Assembly (NCBI GenBank): GCA_963738465.1
Contig: CAVTWP010000001.1
Location: 330,771 to 394,770 of the forward strand
Direction: 5' to 3'
DNA from: Vulcanimicrobium sp963738465
GTDB taxonomy: Bacteria > Vulcanimicrobiota > Vulcanimicrobiia > Vulcanimicrobiales > Vulcanimicrobiaceae
DNA: 64,000 bases
The notes under the pieces were generated by a model. That model saw only the letters and a program-made list of their open reading frames with translations. It made no database searches and was not told the origin of the DNA. This document shows, piece by piece, positions 47,300 to 56,053 of this stretch (position 1 is the stretch's first letter; each line of letters starts with the position of its first letter). The translations under genes and the position numbers were made by a program.

Positions 47300-47490
47300 G
47301 GTCGGGAATCGGTCCTGTTTCCCCAACTGCTTCCCTAACGCGGTTTCTTCTGGCAGGACTGCTCGAGCGCCGGACTCCTCATAGACGCCGACGCGCTGCT
47401 CGAACCGCACGCCTAAGGTACCGCTGCTATCCGGTAGCACATGAGCGTAGTAATCGAGCGTCAATCGGGCTGAAGAACTACAGAGCCAAC
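47300..47490 (-). pseudogene. C-terminal remnant of a tyrosine recombinase (integrase)
   Basis: The minus-strand frame reads SSARLTLDYYAHVLPDSS, then VGVYEESGARAVLPEETALG and KQLGKQD. SSxxxTLDxYAHV is the C-terminal box of phage-type integrases with the catalytic Tyr. Upstream of SS the similarity stops (no R-K-H-x-x-R residues follow), so only about 55 codons are left. It lies right beside attL and points at the tRNA, as intact integrases of this kind do. The frame continues across the att site, which is probably not meaningful. Confidence 0.65.
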
Positions 47491-47610
47491 GTAGCCGCCG
47501 ACGTTAGTCCACAAGAGCGTCCCGGGGTTGGCCTGCAATACCCCTGACCGGACCCAATTGACCGGTATCATATTTGCGGAAGCGCCCAAAGGCGCTATCC
47601 TGCCCTTTAG

Positions 47611-48165
47611 ATGCTGAAGTTTCTCGCGCGTTGGTTCGCTTTACCCGATATGCCTGTCGGGCTCCTCGCCTTGCTCGGCATTGCCGTGTCGATCTTTCCT
47701 GACCAAGCCAACTGTTGGCATTGGTGGGTGCTAAGCGCAGCGATAGCGTTGCTCCTCTTGTACTTGGGCCTCGCCGCACGTGCCAGAGTTGTGGAGGCGC
47801 ATCGGCAGGACGCTATTACCGCTGAGTTTCGCGAGACGAAGGCTTCTGTCGCACGGCTTGAGGCACGGCGGGATCAAACTCAGGTCGCCGTCTTAGATCG
47901 TGCTCGCCGTATCCGGGATGATCTCTTCACAATGGAATACCAAGGGAAGACAGGCGGTGACTGGCGAGAAATTCAGGAGGCCTATTGGTCACTGCGTAAA
48001 TCGCTAATGGACTCGCTAGACGACCTTGCCCGATATGACCTTTCGGATATCTGGCTCTGGCAGATGCGTCCAGAGCTGCCGCTGGCCGATCAATCACGAC
48101 TCGTCGCGATTGCCGATAAGTACGACGATCTTGTGGAGAGGTTCGAAAAGAAAGAACGGCCGTGA
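47611..48165 (+). CDS. Two-TM, coiled-coil membrane protein of unknown function
   Basis: 184 residues, intact. Two membrane helices (about 14-31, MPVGLLALLGIAVSIF, and 38-55, HWWVLSAAIALLLLYLGLA) form an N-terminal hairpin. A charged coiled coil (about 60-100, ITAEFRETKASVARLEARRD) and a helical domain with LRKSLMDSLDDLARYDLSDI follow. No family is recognised. Bases are more A+T-rich than the chromosome around. First cargo gene after the integrase remnant. Confidence 0.75.
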   Translation: MLKFLARWFALPDMPVGLLALLGIAVSIFPDQANCWHWWVLSAAIALLLLYLGLAARARVVEAHRQDAITAEFRETKASVARLEARRDQTQVAVLDRARRIRDDLFTMEYQGKTGGDWREIQEAYWSLRKSLMDSLDDLARYDLSDIWLWQMRPELPLADQSRLVAIADKYDDLVERFEKKERP

Positions 48166-48171
48166 AGCGCG

Positions 48172-48644
48172 CTACTTAGCCCTGTATTTCCTTAGGAGAC
48201 CTGCGGCGAGAGCATCACATGTCGCGCGAGGCTCATCTGCGAAACATGAAAAGAACTCCGCTACCCGTGCCTTATCAAGTCCAGGGTAGTTTTCGTAAAA
48301 GTCGTCGATGTTGTGCAGATATGTTCCGAACGTCTTGGAAAACGACAAACCCGAATGAGTCGCCTCCCGGCGCCAAAACTCGGTACGCTTTTGCAAAGGA
48401 ATGAAGGGCTCAGCGTCCACGAGACCACCGGCGTAACCCATGGTCTCGCCCATCGTGAAGCCTTCCATCATCCCTTGAATTGCGGTTACCTTCTGTGCAT
48501 CTGTTAACTGGGTCCACCATTCCGGTCCGGGATGATCGTCTCGGTTGCGGAGGCACGAGCAAATAGCGTCAGGACCATAACGGCTGCAAGAACCGTTAGT
48601 TTGGCAAATCTTTTACACGGGCCCAACGACAGGGTGAGCCGCAT
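48172..48644 (-). CDS. Secreted hypothetical protein (one frameshift)
   Basis: Two frames join to a 157-residue protein. The N-terminus MRLTLSLGPCKRFAKLTVLA is a signal peptide ending near ASA. A frame change near 48525 leads into EWWTQLTDAQKVTAIQGMME, then ETMGYAGGLVDAEPFIPLQ, TYLHNIDDFYENYPGLDKAR and CFADEPRATCDALAAGLLRK. The mature protein has two C-terminal Cys and a DFYxxYP segment. The family is not recognised. It may be a real gene with an assembly indel or a decayed one. It converges with the preceding gene (7 bp). Confidence 0.6.
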
Positions 48645-49294
48645 TTCTTGAATCGCACGGAACAAGAATGCAGGCCTGGTCGGTGATCCGAGAATCATCT
48701 CTTCTGATCCCTTCGATGTAGCCTAAGCGTTGGTTCGGCTCAGGCGCTTCTCGTCTTGCGGGACAGCGTCCTAGTAGGGACTTGCGCCCGCGCGTATCTT
48801 TTCGCAAGTCCATCCAAGGCGTGCACAGAAACCCTCATGGAAGATACCAACTCCGGCAATAGCCTCTTTTAAGAAACGTGCACTCGGAACACATAGTATA
48901 GATGTCACCGGCTCCGTGCTCGCCCTGCCACCACGCCGACCGATGCTTACTCTCGGCGTGGCCGCAATTGTTACAAGTCCTGACGGGTCGCCGTCGTTTT
49001 CGAATCATCTTTCGCATCTCGTTCCCTCGGAATAAAAGTAAACGCGGAACACCAGCTAAGACAAAACCGCCCTGACCGACGAGTGTCGGTCTGTGGGACG
49101 GTTGCCAAAGTTGATGATCCGCGCAATCTCGCCGGACTCACGGCCCGGTACGCTAGGGCGGACCGTTCTCCGGACACCGGGCTCGACCCTTCTGCCCTTT
49201 TCTAGGCGCCGCGGCACTCGCCGCACAGGCGAACCCCGACGCAAGATTCGGGTTCCACGGAGAGGTCGGGCATCGCTTTCGCCAATGCTCCGTC
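48645..49294. other. Weakly coding region of the island
   Basis: 650 bp with stops in most frames. Only the 60-residue minus-strand frame at 48835-49017 looks protein-like; other open frames (for example 48613-48813, 48971-49177, 49056-49244, 49093-49341) lack any sensible motif and mutually overlap. It must contain the promoter of the nuclease gene. Confidence 0.4.
48835..49017 (-). CDS. Possible zinc-ribbon peptide (60 residues)
   Basis: MRKMIRKRRRPVRTCNNCGH, then ESKHRSAWWQGEHGAGDIY and MCSECTFLKRGYCRSWYLP. Two CxxC pairs with a basic N-terminus suggest a small zinc-binding, possibly nucleic-acid-binding protein. A GAGGG box lies 6-10 bases before the ATG. It is isolated and has no known relatives that I recognise. 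Confidence 0.45.
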   Translation of the reverse strand: MRKMIRKRRRPVRTCNNCGHAESKHRSAWWQGEHGAGDIYTMCSECTFLKRGYCRSWYLP

Positions 49295-50170
49295 ATGGCA
49301 GCATTCGATCGGTTCTATTACCCGGATGGTCCGGAGCGTGAACCGTACCACCACGGCAATGAGGCAGGGGAGTCCCTCGCGGCGACGATGGCTGCCATGT
49401 TCGCGGCTCGCGGTAACGATTTCGCCGTAGGGCTGCTCGTGAATGCACGACACTTCATCGAACGCTTCGAGTTTGTGTCGGGATCAAAGGCTGGTAAGTT
49501 GTCCCGCTATAAATGGCTGATCTCGATTCCGCCTCCGCTTTACGCGCTGTACGTGGAGCAAGACCAGAGCGGCGACAATGACTTCTGGGATAACCGCGAC
49601 GATTTCGTCGCGCAAGCATGGCGTCTAGGCGGTCCACTGATGGAGAATATAGCCTCGAACGACATCGTGGTGAGCGCCGACCTCTTGGAAACCCCTCGCT
49701 GGCGCGAAGCGGCACGTTCCCACCTTGCCGGAGCCGGTGTAACGAACCAGGGAAACGTCCACGTTCAGACTCGGCCCAAAATCCTACACGACGAACTTTG
49801 GTTCCGACATATTGAAGAACAGTATATCTACGAAGCCCTATTGCGACGAGGGCATCCGTTCATGCCGCTTCCCGTAGTGATGCGAGCCAACGGCAAGAAG
49901 CGACCGAACGGCATCAACTCGCGTATCGAGCCAGACTTCTGTATTTTGTATAAGGGCCGACTCGTCGTGCTTGAAGTAGACGGCGGAAGTCATTGGGAGA
50001 GCCCGGCGGACGCGGAAAAGCGGATACTGTTCCTTCGCGAGCATGGAGCTATTGTGCGCCGGATTTCCGCTGACGATTGCGGAGACCAAGAGAAGGCTTC
50101 GCTCGCCGTAGCGGACGAGCTTCGAAGCCTTGAAGCGGAACTCGCTCGCGGCGGCGGCGCACGCCGGTAA
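49295..50170 (+). CDS. PD-(D/E)XK-like nuclease-domain protein of the island
   Basis: 291 residues, intact. The N-terminal 165 residues (FYYPDGPEREPYHHGNEAGE, FEFVSGSKAGKLSRYKWLIS) are unfamiliar. From about 170: WFRHIEEQYIYEALLRRGHP, then SRIEPDFCILYKGRLVVLEV, DGGSHWESPADAEKRILFLR, EHGAIVRRIS. The E..D214..E227-x-D229 arrangement (EPDF, then VLEVDG) matches the DUF559/Vsr-like restriction-endonuclease fold. It could cut or nick DNA; its target is unknown. Followed after 31 bp by a membrane protein on the same strand. Confidence 0.7.
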   Translation: MAAFDRFYYPDGPEREPYHHGNEAGESLAATMAAMFAARGNDFAVGLLVNARHFIERFEFVSGSKAGKLSRYKWLISIPPPLYALYVEQDQSGDNDFWDNRDDFVAQAWRLGGPLMENIASNDIVVSADLLETPRWREAARSHLAGAGVTNQGNVHVQTRPKILHDELWFRHIEEQYIYEALLRRGHPFMPLPVVMRANGKKRPNGINSRIEPDFCILYKGRLVVLEVDGGSHWESPADAEKRILFLREHGAIVRRISADDCGDQEKASLAVADELRSLEAELARGGGARR

Positions 50171-50201
50171 AGACGGTCAAGTCCCACCTTGGAGAGCGCC
50201 T

Positions 50202-50861
50202 GTGACGTCTAAGCAAGCCGCAGATTTAATTGAGTCTATCAGACAAATCGCGTCGCACACAACTCCTGATCAGTCAGCGATAACCGTCAACGTCCTCCTT
50301 GCCGCGGGCACATTTCTAACTTTCGCTGCAACGGCGTTCATGGCGTGGAAGACGGCGCAACTTGCGAAAGATACAGTCGAGGCCTCAATCCTCGCTGATA
50401 TTCATCACCAAGAATCACAGTCTGGTCTTGTCGTTTGGCTGGGCGAACGGCGTATCGACTTCTCGCCAACAGAGTTTATCGTGTGGGGGTATCTTGCGAA
50501 TGTGGGGCCTGGGACCGCTACTAATGTTTCGCTCCGAATCGGTGGTTTTGGTGAAACGGATACCAGCACAGGCGTCTTAATCCCGACCTTAGCGAGCGGC
50601 GCAGAGTATCCACCGATGTCGTCGCTCGGTCCGAGCCGCTTTCCGCTATGGGGAGGCGCATTGTCTGGACCGGGCCGAGACGCAATACTAAGCGAAAGCG
50701 TCGAGTTTACGGTTAGGTATTTCACGATTTTTGAGCGCGAACGCACCACCGTTTACCCGGTCGGAGGACGCTCCGAAGAGGCTGGCAGTACACGGCTTGA
50801 CTACATGCAAGAGTTCATTCATCTCAATCGCGATCCGCGGCTGGCGACATTGCTTCCCTAA
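50202..50861 (+). CDS. Single-TM membrane protein with C-terminal beta domain
   Basis: 219 residues from a GTG preceded by GGAGAG at 50191-50196. A short amphipathic start (TSKQAADLIESIRQIASHTT), one membrane helix (VNVLLAAGTFLTFAATAFMA) and a coiled helix (WKTAQLAKDTVEASILADIH) are followed by a soluble domain. That domain begins SGLVVWLGERRIDFS, then VWGYLANVGPGTATNVSLRI, a beta-sandwich-like VxNxGxGxAxNV pattern. Family unknown; possible operon partner of the nuclease. Confidence 0.7.
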   Translation: MTSKQAADLIESIRQIASHTTPDQSAITVNVLLAAGTFLTFAATAFMAWKTAQLAKDTVEASILADIHHQESQSGLVVWLGERRIDFSPTEFIVWGYLANVGPGTATNVSLRIGGFGETDTSTGVLIPTLASGAEYPPMSSLGPSRFPLWGGALSGPGRDAILSESVEFTVRYFTIFERERTTVYPVGGRSEEAGSTRLDYMQEFIHLNRDPRLATLLP

Positions 50862-50930
50862 CTGCTTCCCTAAGTGCCTCGAAAGGGGTGGGCGGCGGCG
50901 GACGGCCCCTGGACGGCTTCAAGGTTTTCG

Positions 50931-50955
50931 AACCCGCATAATGACGGGTTTTTTT
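50931..50955 (+). terminator. Intrinsic terminator at the right end of the island
   Basis: aacccg (50931-50936) pairs with cgggtt (50945-50950) around an 8-nt loop and is followed by a T run of seven. It would end transcription of the nuclease/membrane-protein pair just before attR. Confidence 0.65.
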
Positions 50956-51001
50956 GATGACTCTAGACGCCGACGAACGGCGGCGGAATGCTCGTCTGGC
51001 G

Positions 51002-51061
51002 GGTCTGAGAAACCTGGTGTCGGCAGTTCGATTCTGCCTCTCGGCACATTCCGAAACCCCG
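51002..51061 (+). repeat. Right attachment repeat (attR)
   Basis: A 60-bp copy of 47200-47259 with one mismatch in the anticodon loop. Only the 3' half of tRNA-Phe is present, so it is not a functional tRNA. The homology continues weakly into the following terminator. Confidence 0.88.
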
Positions 51062-51087
51062 CCACTTCGTTTTGGCGGGGTTTCTTG
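51053..51087 (+). terminator. Terminator flanking attR
   Basis: gaaaccccgcc (51053-51063) pairs with ggcggggtttc (51074-51084), an 11-bp stem with a 10-nt loop. It is the counterpart of the hairpin behind tRNA-Phe at 47251-47288 and probably the original tRNA terminator. Confidence 0.75.
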
Positions 51088-51462
51088 GTTCCCGGAGGAG
51101 CTGGCGATCGGCCGAGCCTCCCTAACGCCAACGGCCCGCCACTACAAGGTTGCGGGGAGTTTCGATTTTCAGACGGCGTCGTGCCGTCGGACCGGTGACG
51201 AACCGCGACTCTCTACCGACCTCGCTCCTTCATACGTGCGCCTACGCGGTGGACATCACTACGATGACCACGAGGATGATCGAAGGGCCGGGCCGTTCAA
51301 AAAGTCGTTCGCGTTCGCTGCCCTGCGAGTCTCAATTGGGATACGGCGGCAATACCGCATCCGTGCGCCGTGGCCCCCGCGATCTGACTCGAATGACCTA
51401 TAGCGCCGGGCCGAACTGCGCGGTATCATACGCTCGAGTCGCCCTTCGCGGGGGTTCGAACG
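51062..51462. other. Intergenic region right of the island
   Basis: About 400 bp. Apart from the terminator at its left edge I see nothing: open frames here have no motif, and no RNA gene is recognised. It should hold the promoter of the lipoprotein gene. Confidence 0.4.
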
Positions 51463-52455
51463 ATGCATTTGAGCTTGCGTCATCTTCTCTGGCTGGCAAC
51501 GGCGGCAGCTGCGACACTCAACGCGTGCTCCGGCAGTGGCGGCTCCGCTACGGTCGCTCGGCCCGGGCCGACGCCGACCGCGACGGGCTCGCCGACGCCC
51601 AAACCCAGCGGCTCGCAGAGCGCCGTTCCGACGGCGACGCCTACGGTTTGACCCCGTCGCCGAAGCCCTCGAGCAGTGCCACGGCAACACCGACCGCCGT
51701 ACCGACCGCAACGCCGACGACGAAGCCGACCGCGACTCCAACTCCGAAGGTCACGCCGAGTCCGACGCCCTCACCGACGAGTTCCGGGAACACGGCGTGC
51801 ACGGCGCCCGGCGTAACTGCCGGAACCTACACCAGCATCGACACGAGCGGTGTCGTGAGCGGCAACATATACACGCAGCAGAGCGGCAACTGGGAAGCGA
51901 TCGCGTATTCGTCGCCGTCTCCAACGCCGGCGCCGACGATGACGCCGACGATGACGCCGACCCCAACGCCGACGGCCGTGCCGACGGCCTCCCCGACGCC
52001 GGGGCCCTCACCGACGCCAGTGATGGTCACCGAGTATTTCGGCGAATATACGGTCACCTCGTACAGCGGGAACCTGCTGGGCGGCGGGACGTATATTGCC
52101 GCCGCGACCAACGGCTGCTTCTCCTTGATTCTCGAACAGCCGGTCGGAGGGAGCGGCGGGACAATTCCGATCCGGACGGCAGGCAACCGCGGCGCTGAAC
52201 ACATTCGGCGATGGCGAACCGAACGAGCCGGGCACCGAGGCGGAAACGTTCCTCGACGAAGGCTCGATCACGAGCCTGACCATCAACAGCCTGACCCACA
52301 CGACCGGCAGCGGCAGCTTCTCGTTCACGAACAGCGCAGGGTCAAGCGTGACCGGAACGATAATGATCACGGGCAGCCACACGGTCACGAGCCTCGTCGA
52401 TTACCGTCGAATCAAGGCCATGCGCGAGCGAAGACTCCATTTGCGTCCACGTTAG
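51463..52455 (+). CDS. Pro/Thr-rich secreted lipoprotein (two frameshifts)
   Basis: About 330 residues. MHLSLRHLLWLATAAAATLNACSG is a type II signal peptide with the lipobox ATLNAC, followed by PTPTATGSPTPKPSGSQSA. After a frame change near 51645 the PT/TP repeats continue to VTPSPTPSPTSSG. A globular segment (CTAPGVTAGTYTSIDTSGVV) leads to a second TP-rich linker and then TYIAAATNGCFSLILEQPVG. A further change near 52190 gives the last part (GEPNEPGTEAETFLDEGSIT). It is anchored to a membrane and probably displayed on long flexible linkers. Function unknown. Confidence 0.65.
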
Positions 52456-52474
52456 CGACGGTGACATGACGCAA

Positions 52475-52504
52475 GAAACCCGCCGCAATAAGCGGCGGGG
52501 TTTC
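52475..52504 (+). terminator. Intrinsic terminator after the lipoprotein
   Basis: gaaacccgccgc (52475-52486) pairs with gcggcggggtttc (52492-52504) with one bulge and a 5-nt loop. It lies 20 bp after the lipoprotein stop. The T run after it is short. Confidence 0.65.
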
Positions 52505-52638
52505 TGTCTTCACGGGTGCAGCCGCTACTTGCGCATCGGTTGACGGCGCACCGCGGTGACGCTGCCGAGCGGAATGCGGCCGATCTTGCCGGCTCCACGA
52601 GGAACGTCCTACAGACCGGCAGCCTATAACGCCGCTGC

Positions 52639-55163
52639 CTACCGGGCTTCCAAGGCTTTTGCCAGAAACGGCGCGGTGCGGCTGGTGGGCGCCGTTGCGA
52701 CGACGGCCGGAGAACCCGCTATGACGAGGCGGCCTCCTTCATCTCCGGCGCCGGGGCCGATATCGATCACCCAGTCGCTGCGCGGCGATCACCTGCATGT
52801 CGTGCTCGACGACGATCACCGTATTGCCGGCGTCGACGAGGCCGTCGAGCTGCGTCATCAGCTTCTCCACGTCGGCCGGGTGCAGCCCGGTCGTCGGCTC
52901 GTCGAGCACATACAGCGTATCGCCGCGCTGCGGCCGCTGCAGCTCGGTCGCGAGCTTGATGCGCTGCGCCTCGCCGCCGGAGAGCTCGGTCGCCGGCTGG
53001 CCGAGCCGCAGATAGCCGAGCCCGACCTCGCGCAGCACGCTCAGCGAGCGGCGCGACGGACGGCTCGTCCGCCGAAGAACGTCCAACGCGGCGTCAACGG
53101 TCAGGCCGAGCACGTCGGCGATGTTCTTGCCCCGATAGTCACCTTCCAGCGTCTTGGCGTTGTAGCGCGCGCCATGGCAGTGGGGCACGGGGCATAGACG
53201 CTGGGCAGAAACAGCAGCTCGACCATCACCGAACCCCTCGCCCTCGACAAGTCTCGCAGCGGCCCTTCGCCACATTGAACGAAAACCGGCCGGCGTCGTA
53301 CCGGCGGGCCCGGGCCGTCTTGGTCGCACGCGAAGAGCTTGCGCACGTGATCGAACAGGCCGGTGTACGTCGCCAGGTTCGAGCGCGGCGTGCGGCCGAT
53401 CGGCTTCTGATCGACGCGCACGAGCCGGCGTACGCGGTCCATCCCGCCGGCGATGCGTCCTTCGCTGCGGACCGCCGGTGCGCGTTCGAGCGGATCGCCT
53501 TCCTCGTTCGGCTGTCGGCGGTTCGAGGCCGAGGGCTTCCTCGACCAGGTCGACCAGCGCCTGGCTCACCAGGCTCGACTTCCCCGATCCCGACACGCCG
53601 GTGACGGTCGTGAACGACGCCGAGCGGAAACGCGACATCGAGGTCGCAGATGTTGTTGCGCGTCACGCCGGCCAATCGCAGCCACGCCATGGGCTCGCGC
53701 GGCGTGCGCCGCCGGCGCGCCGCGCGATCGAAAACGTACCGCCGGGTGATCGACGACTCGACCCGGGCTAGTCCGGACGGCGGCCCGCTGTAGAGCACCG
53801 CGCCGCCGTGCTCGCCTGCCGCCGGGCCGACGTCGACGAGCCAATCGGCATGCCGGATCACATCGATCTCGTGCTCGACGACGAACAGCGAATTGCCCGA
53901 CGCCTTGAGCTGGTCGAGCGCGAGCAGCAATGCTCGCGTGTCGGCAGGGTGCAGTCCGGCTGACGGCTCGTCGAGCACGTAGACGACGCCGAACAGATTC
54001 GAGCGCACCTGCGTCGCCAGCCGTAGGCGCTGCAGCTCGCCCGGCGACAGCGTCGGCGTGCTGCGATCGAGCGTCAGGTAGCCGAGTCCGAGATCAGCAG
54101 CACCTCGAGCCGAGCGACGAGGTCCTGCGCGATGCGTTCGACGACCAGCGCCTTCTCGGGATGCTGCGTTTTCATCGCAGCAACCGCCGCATAGCCGGCC
54201 TGCGCATATGGTCGAAAGATCTCGAGCAGCCGCTTGAGCGGAAGGTGTGCCGTCTCGGCGATGTCGCGTCCGTCGAAGGTGACCGCGAGCGACTCGCGCC
54301 GCAGCCGCTTGCCGTGACAGAGCGGGCACTCTGCGCCCATCAGATAGCGCGCGACGCGCTTCTTCATCAACGCGCTCTGCGTGTTGGCGAACGTCTCGAG
54401 GACGTACCGCTTTGCGCTGCTGAACGTGCCCTGATAGCTCGGCTCCTCCTTGCGCTTGAGCGCGCGCCGCGTTTGGGCCGGCGTATATCCCGCATAGACC
54501 GGAACCGTCGGCTGTTCGTCGGTGAACAGCAGCCAGTCGCGGTCCTTCTTCGGCAGCTCCCGCCATGGACGATCGACGTCGAAGCCCAGCGTCACCGCGA
54601 TGTCGCGCAGGTTCTGGCCGTGCCACGCCGGCGGCCACGCCGCGATCGCGCGCTGGCGGATGGTCAGCGACGGATCGGGCACCATCGATCGCTCCGTCAC
54701 CTCGTACACGCGGCCCAGACCATGACAGCGCGGACACGCGCCGGCGGGCGTATTCGGCGAGAACGCCTCCGCTTCGAGGCGCGGCTGTTTGGACGGATAC
54801 GTGCCGGCGCGCGAGTAGAGCATGCGCAGCAGGTTGGACAACGTCGTGACGCTGCCGACCGACGACCGGGTCGTCGGGGAACCGCGCTGCTGCTGCAGGG
54901 CGACGGCCGGCGGCAGCCCGTCGATCTCGTCGACCTCCGGCACGGCCATTTGGTGGAACAGCCGGCGCGCATAGGGCGATACCGACTCGAGATAGCGTCG
55001 CTGCGCCTCGGCGTAGAGCGTGCTGAACGCCAGCGATGATTTACCCGAGCCCGAGACGCCGGTGAACACGACGAGCGCGCCGCGCGGGATCTCGGAAGTC
55101 GACGTTCTTGAGGTTGTGCTCGCGCGCGCCGCGGACCGAGACGAAGCCGGCAGTTCCGTTCAC
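52639..55163 (-). CDS. Short UvrA-like ABC ATPase (many frameshifts)
   Basis: Span fits about 841 residues, shorter than canonical UvrA (about 940). Start is GTG (VNGTAGFVSVRGAREHNLKN). First ATPase: FTGVSGSGKSSLAFSTLYAE, CPRCHGLGRVYE and CPLCHGKRLRRESLA zinc-type modules, LSPGELQRLRLATQVRSNLF, YVLDEPSAGLHPADTRALLL. Second: TGVSGSGKSSLVSQALVDL, CETCRGRG, LSGGEAQRIKLATELQ, YVLDEPTTGLHPADVEKLM. Two changes near 55095 and 54090, and several between 53700 and 52770. It resembles the UvrA2/DrrC-like group; damage repair or drug tolerance is possible. Confidence 0.8.
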
Positions 55164-55291
55164 GGAATCCCTTATGCCCGATGCCCAGCGGTTCAGTGCA
55201 CGATCGGGTATGTGACCGTCACGGTCGCGTAGATCGTCACGGAATTCTCCCGGTCGTCGACGCGGATCGCCTCGGGGTCGCGAGCGTTTCT

Positions 55292-56038
55292 TCACATGCG
55301 ACGGCGGTGGGTGCGCCAAGGCATGACGACCGACTCGAGCGCGTCGAGAATACCGGACAGCGCGAGTCCGAGCAGCGAGACGGCGACCAGCGCCGCGTAC
55401 AGGCGGTCGACATCCAGCAGTTGCTGCGCGTTGAAGATCGCGAAGCCGAGTCCGACGCGCGTCAACTGGTACTCTGCCGCGACGGCGAGCACGATGGCGA
55501 TCCCGATGCTCAGCTTGATGCCGGCGTAGATGTTCGGCAACGCACCCGGCAGCAGCACGCGAAAGAAGAACGACGCCGGCCGAATGCGGTACGCGCGTGC
55601 GACGTCGAGGTAGATCGTCTCGATCTGGCGCACGCCGGCTTCGGTGTTGATCGCCATAAGGAAGAACACGCCGACCGCGACGGCCGCCCACTTCGCCGCC
55701 TCACCGGTACCGAAGAAGAAATAGAACAGCGGCAAAATGGCGATCTTCGGGATCGGGTAGAGCAAAGCGATGACCGGGCCGAAGTATGCGCGTACCCAGC
55801 CGTTCATCCCCATCCCCAGACCGAGCAGCGTCCCCGGAATTCCGCCGATCACGAGTCCCACCAGGATGCGCGTAAGCGTCCAGTACGCGTTGGCGGCGAG
55901 CTCGCCGCTGCGCGCGTAGGTCGATGAAGTTCGACGCGATCGGCGCTGGGCGGCGGAAACAGTCCCGGGTTCAAGAACCGCGTCGAGACGGCGAGCTGCC
56001 ACAGCAGCGATCAGCGACAGCGGTGCCGCGATGTTCAC
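55292..56038 (-). CDS. ABC transporter permease (SsuC/TauC type, frameshifted N-terminus)
   Basis: 248 residues in one frame after a start that is scrambled near 55925-55950. GELAANAYWTLTRILVGLVIG, LYPIPKIAILPLFYFFFGTG, and AVAAEYQLTRVGLGFAIFN (the EAA-like loop binding the ATPase) are typical of BPD_transp_1 proteins of sulfonate/taurine/nitrate importers. It has six helices. It lies downstream of its ATPase partner, with no periplasmic binding protein in the window, so the substrate cannot be told. Confidence 0.8.
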   Translation of the reverse strand: MNIAAPLSLIAAVAARRLDAVLEPGTVSAAQRRSRRTSSTYARSGELAANAYWTLTRILVGLVIGGIPGTLLGLGMGMNGWVRAYFGPVIALLYPIPKIAILPLFYFFFGTGEAAKWAAVAVGVFFLMAINTEAGVRQIETIYLDVARAYRIRPASFFFRVLLPGALPNIYAGIKLSIGIAIVLAVAAEYQLTRVGLGFAIFNAQQLLDVDRLYAALVAVSLLGLALSGILDALESVVMPWRTHRRRM

Positions 56039-56053
56039 CCAGCCGCCGCGCGT

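Larger units (their letters stand above)
47200..51061. mobile_element. Small genomic island integrated in tRNA-Phe (about 3.8 kb)
   Basis: Bounded by the 60-bp att repeats. It holds an integrase scrap (47300-47490), a two-TM coiled-coil protein, a broken secreted protein, a possible zinc-ribbon peptide, a PD-(D/E)XK-like nuclease and a membrane protein. Base composition and codon use are visibly more A+T-rich than the flanks. Because the integrase is reduced to its C-terminal end, the island is probably immobile on its own, either a remnant or a satellite. Confidence 0.8.

Noticed and set aside
48971..49341. Small frames at 48971-49177, 49056-49244 and 49093-49341 in the island
   Set aside because: They overlap each other, have no motif and no ribosome site.
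51002..51061. A second functional tRNA
   Set aside because: Only the 3' half of tRNA-Phe is present, without acceptor 5' strand or D arm.
55193..55291. Short minus-strand frame EAIRVDDRENSVTIYATVTV after the ABC permease as a gene
   Set aside because: Only about 30 residues, no family match, and it needs a frame change to reach the GTG. I could not support it.
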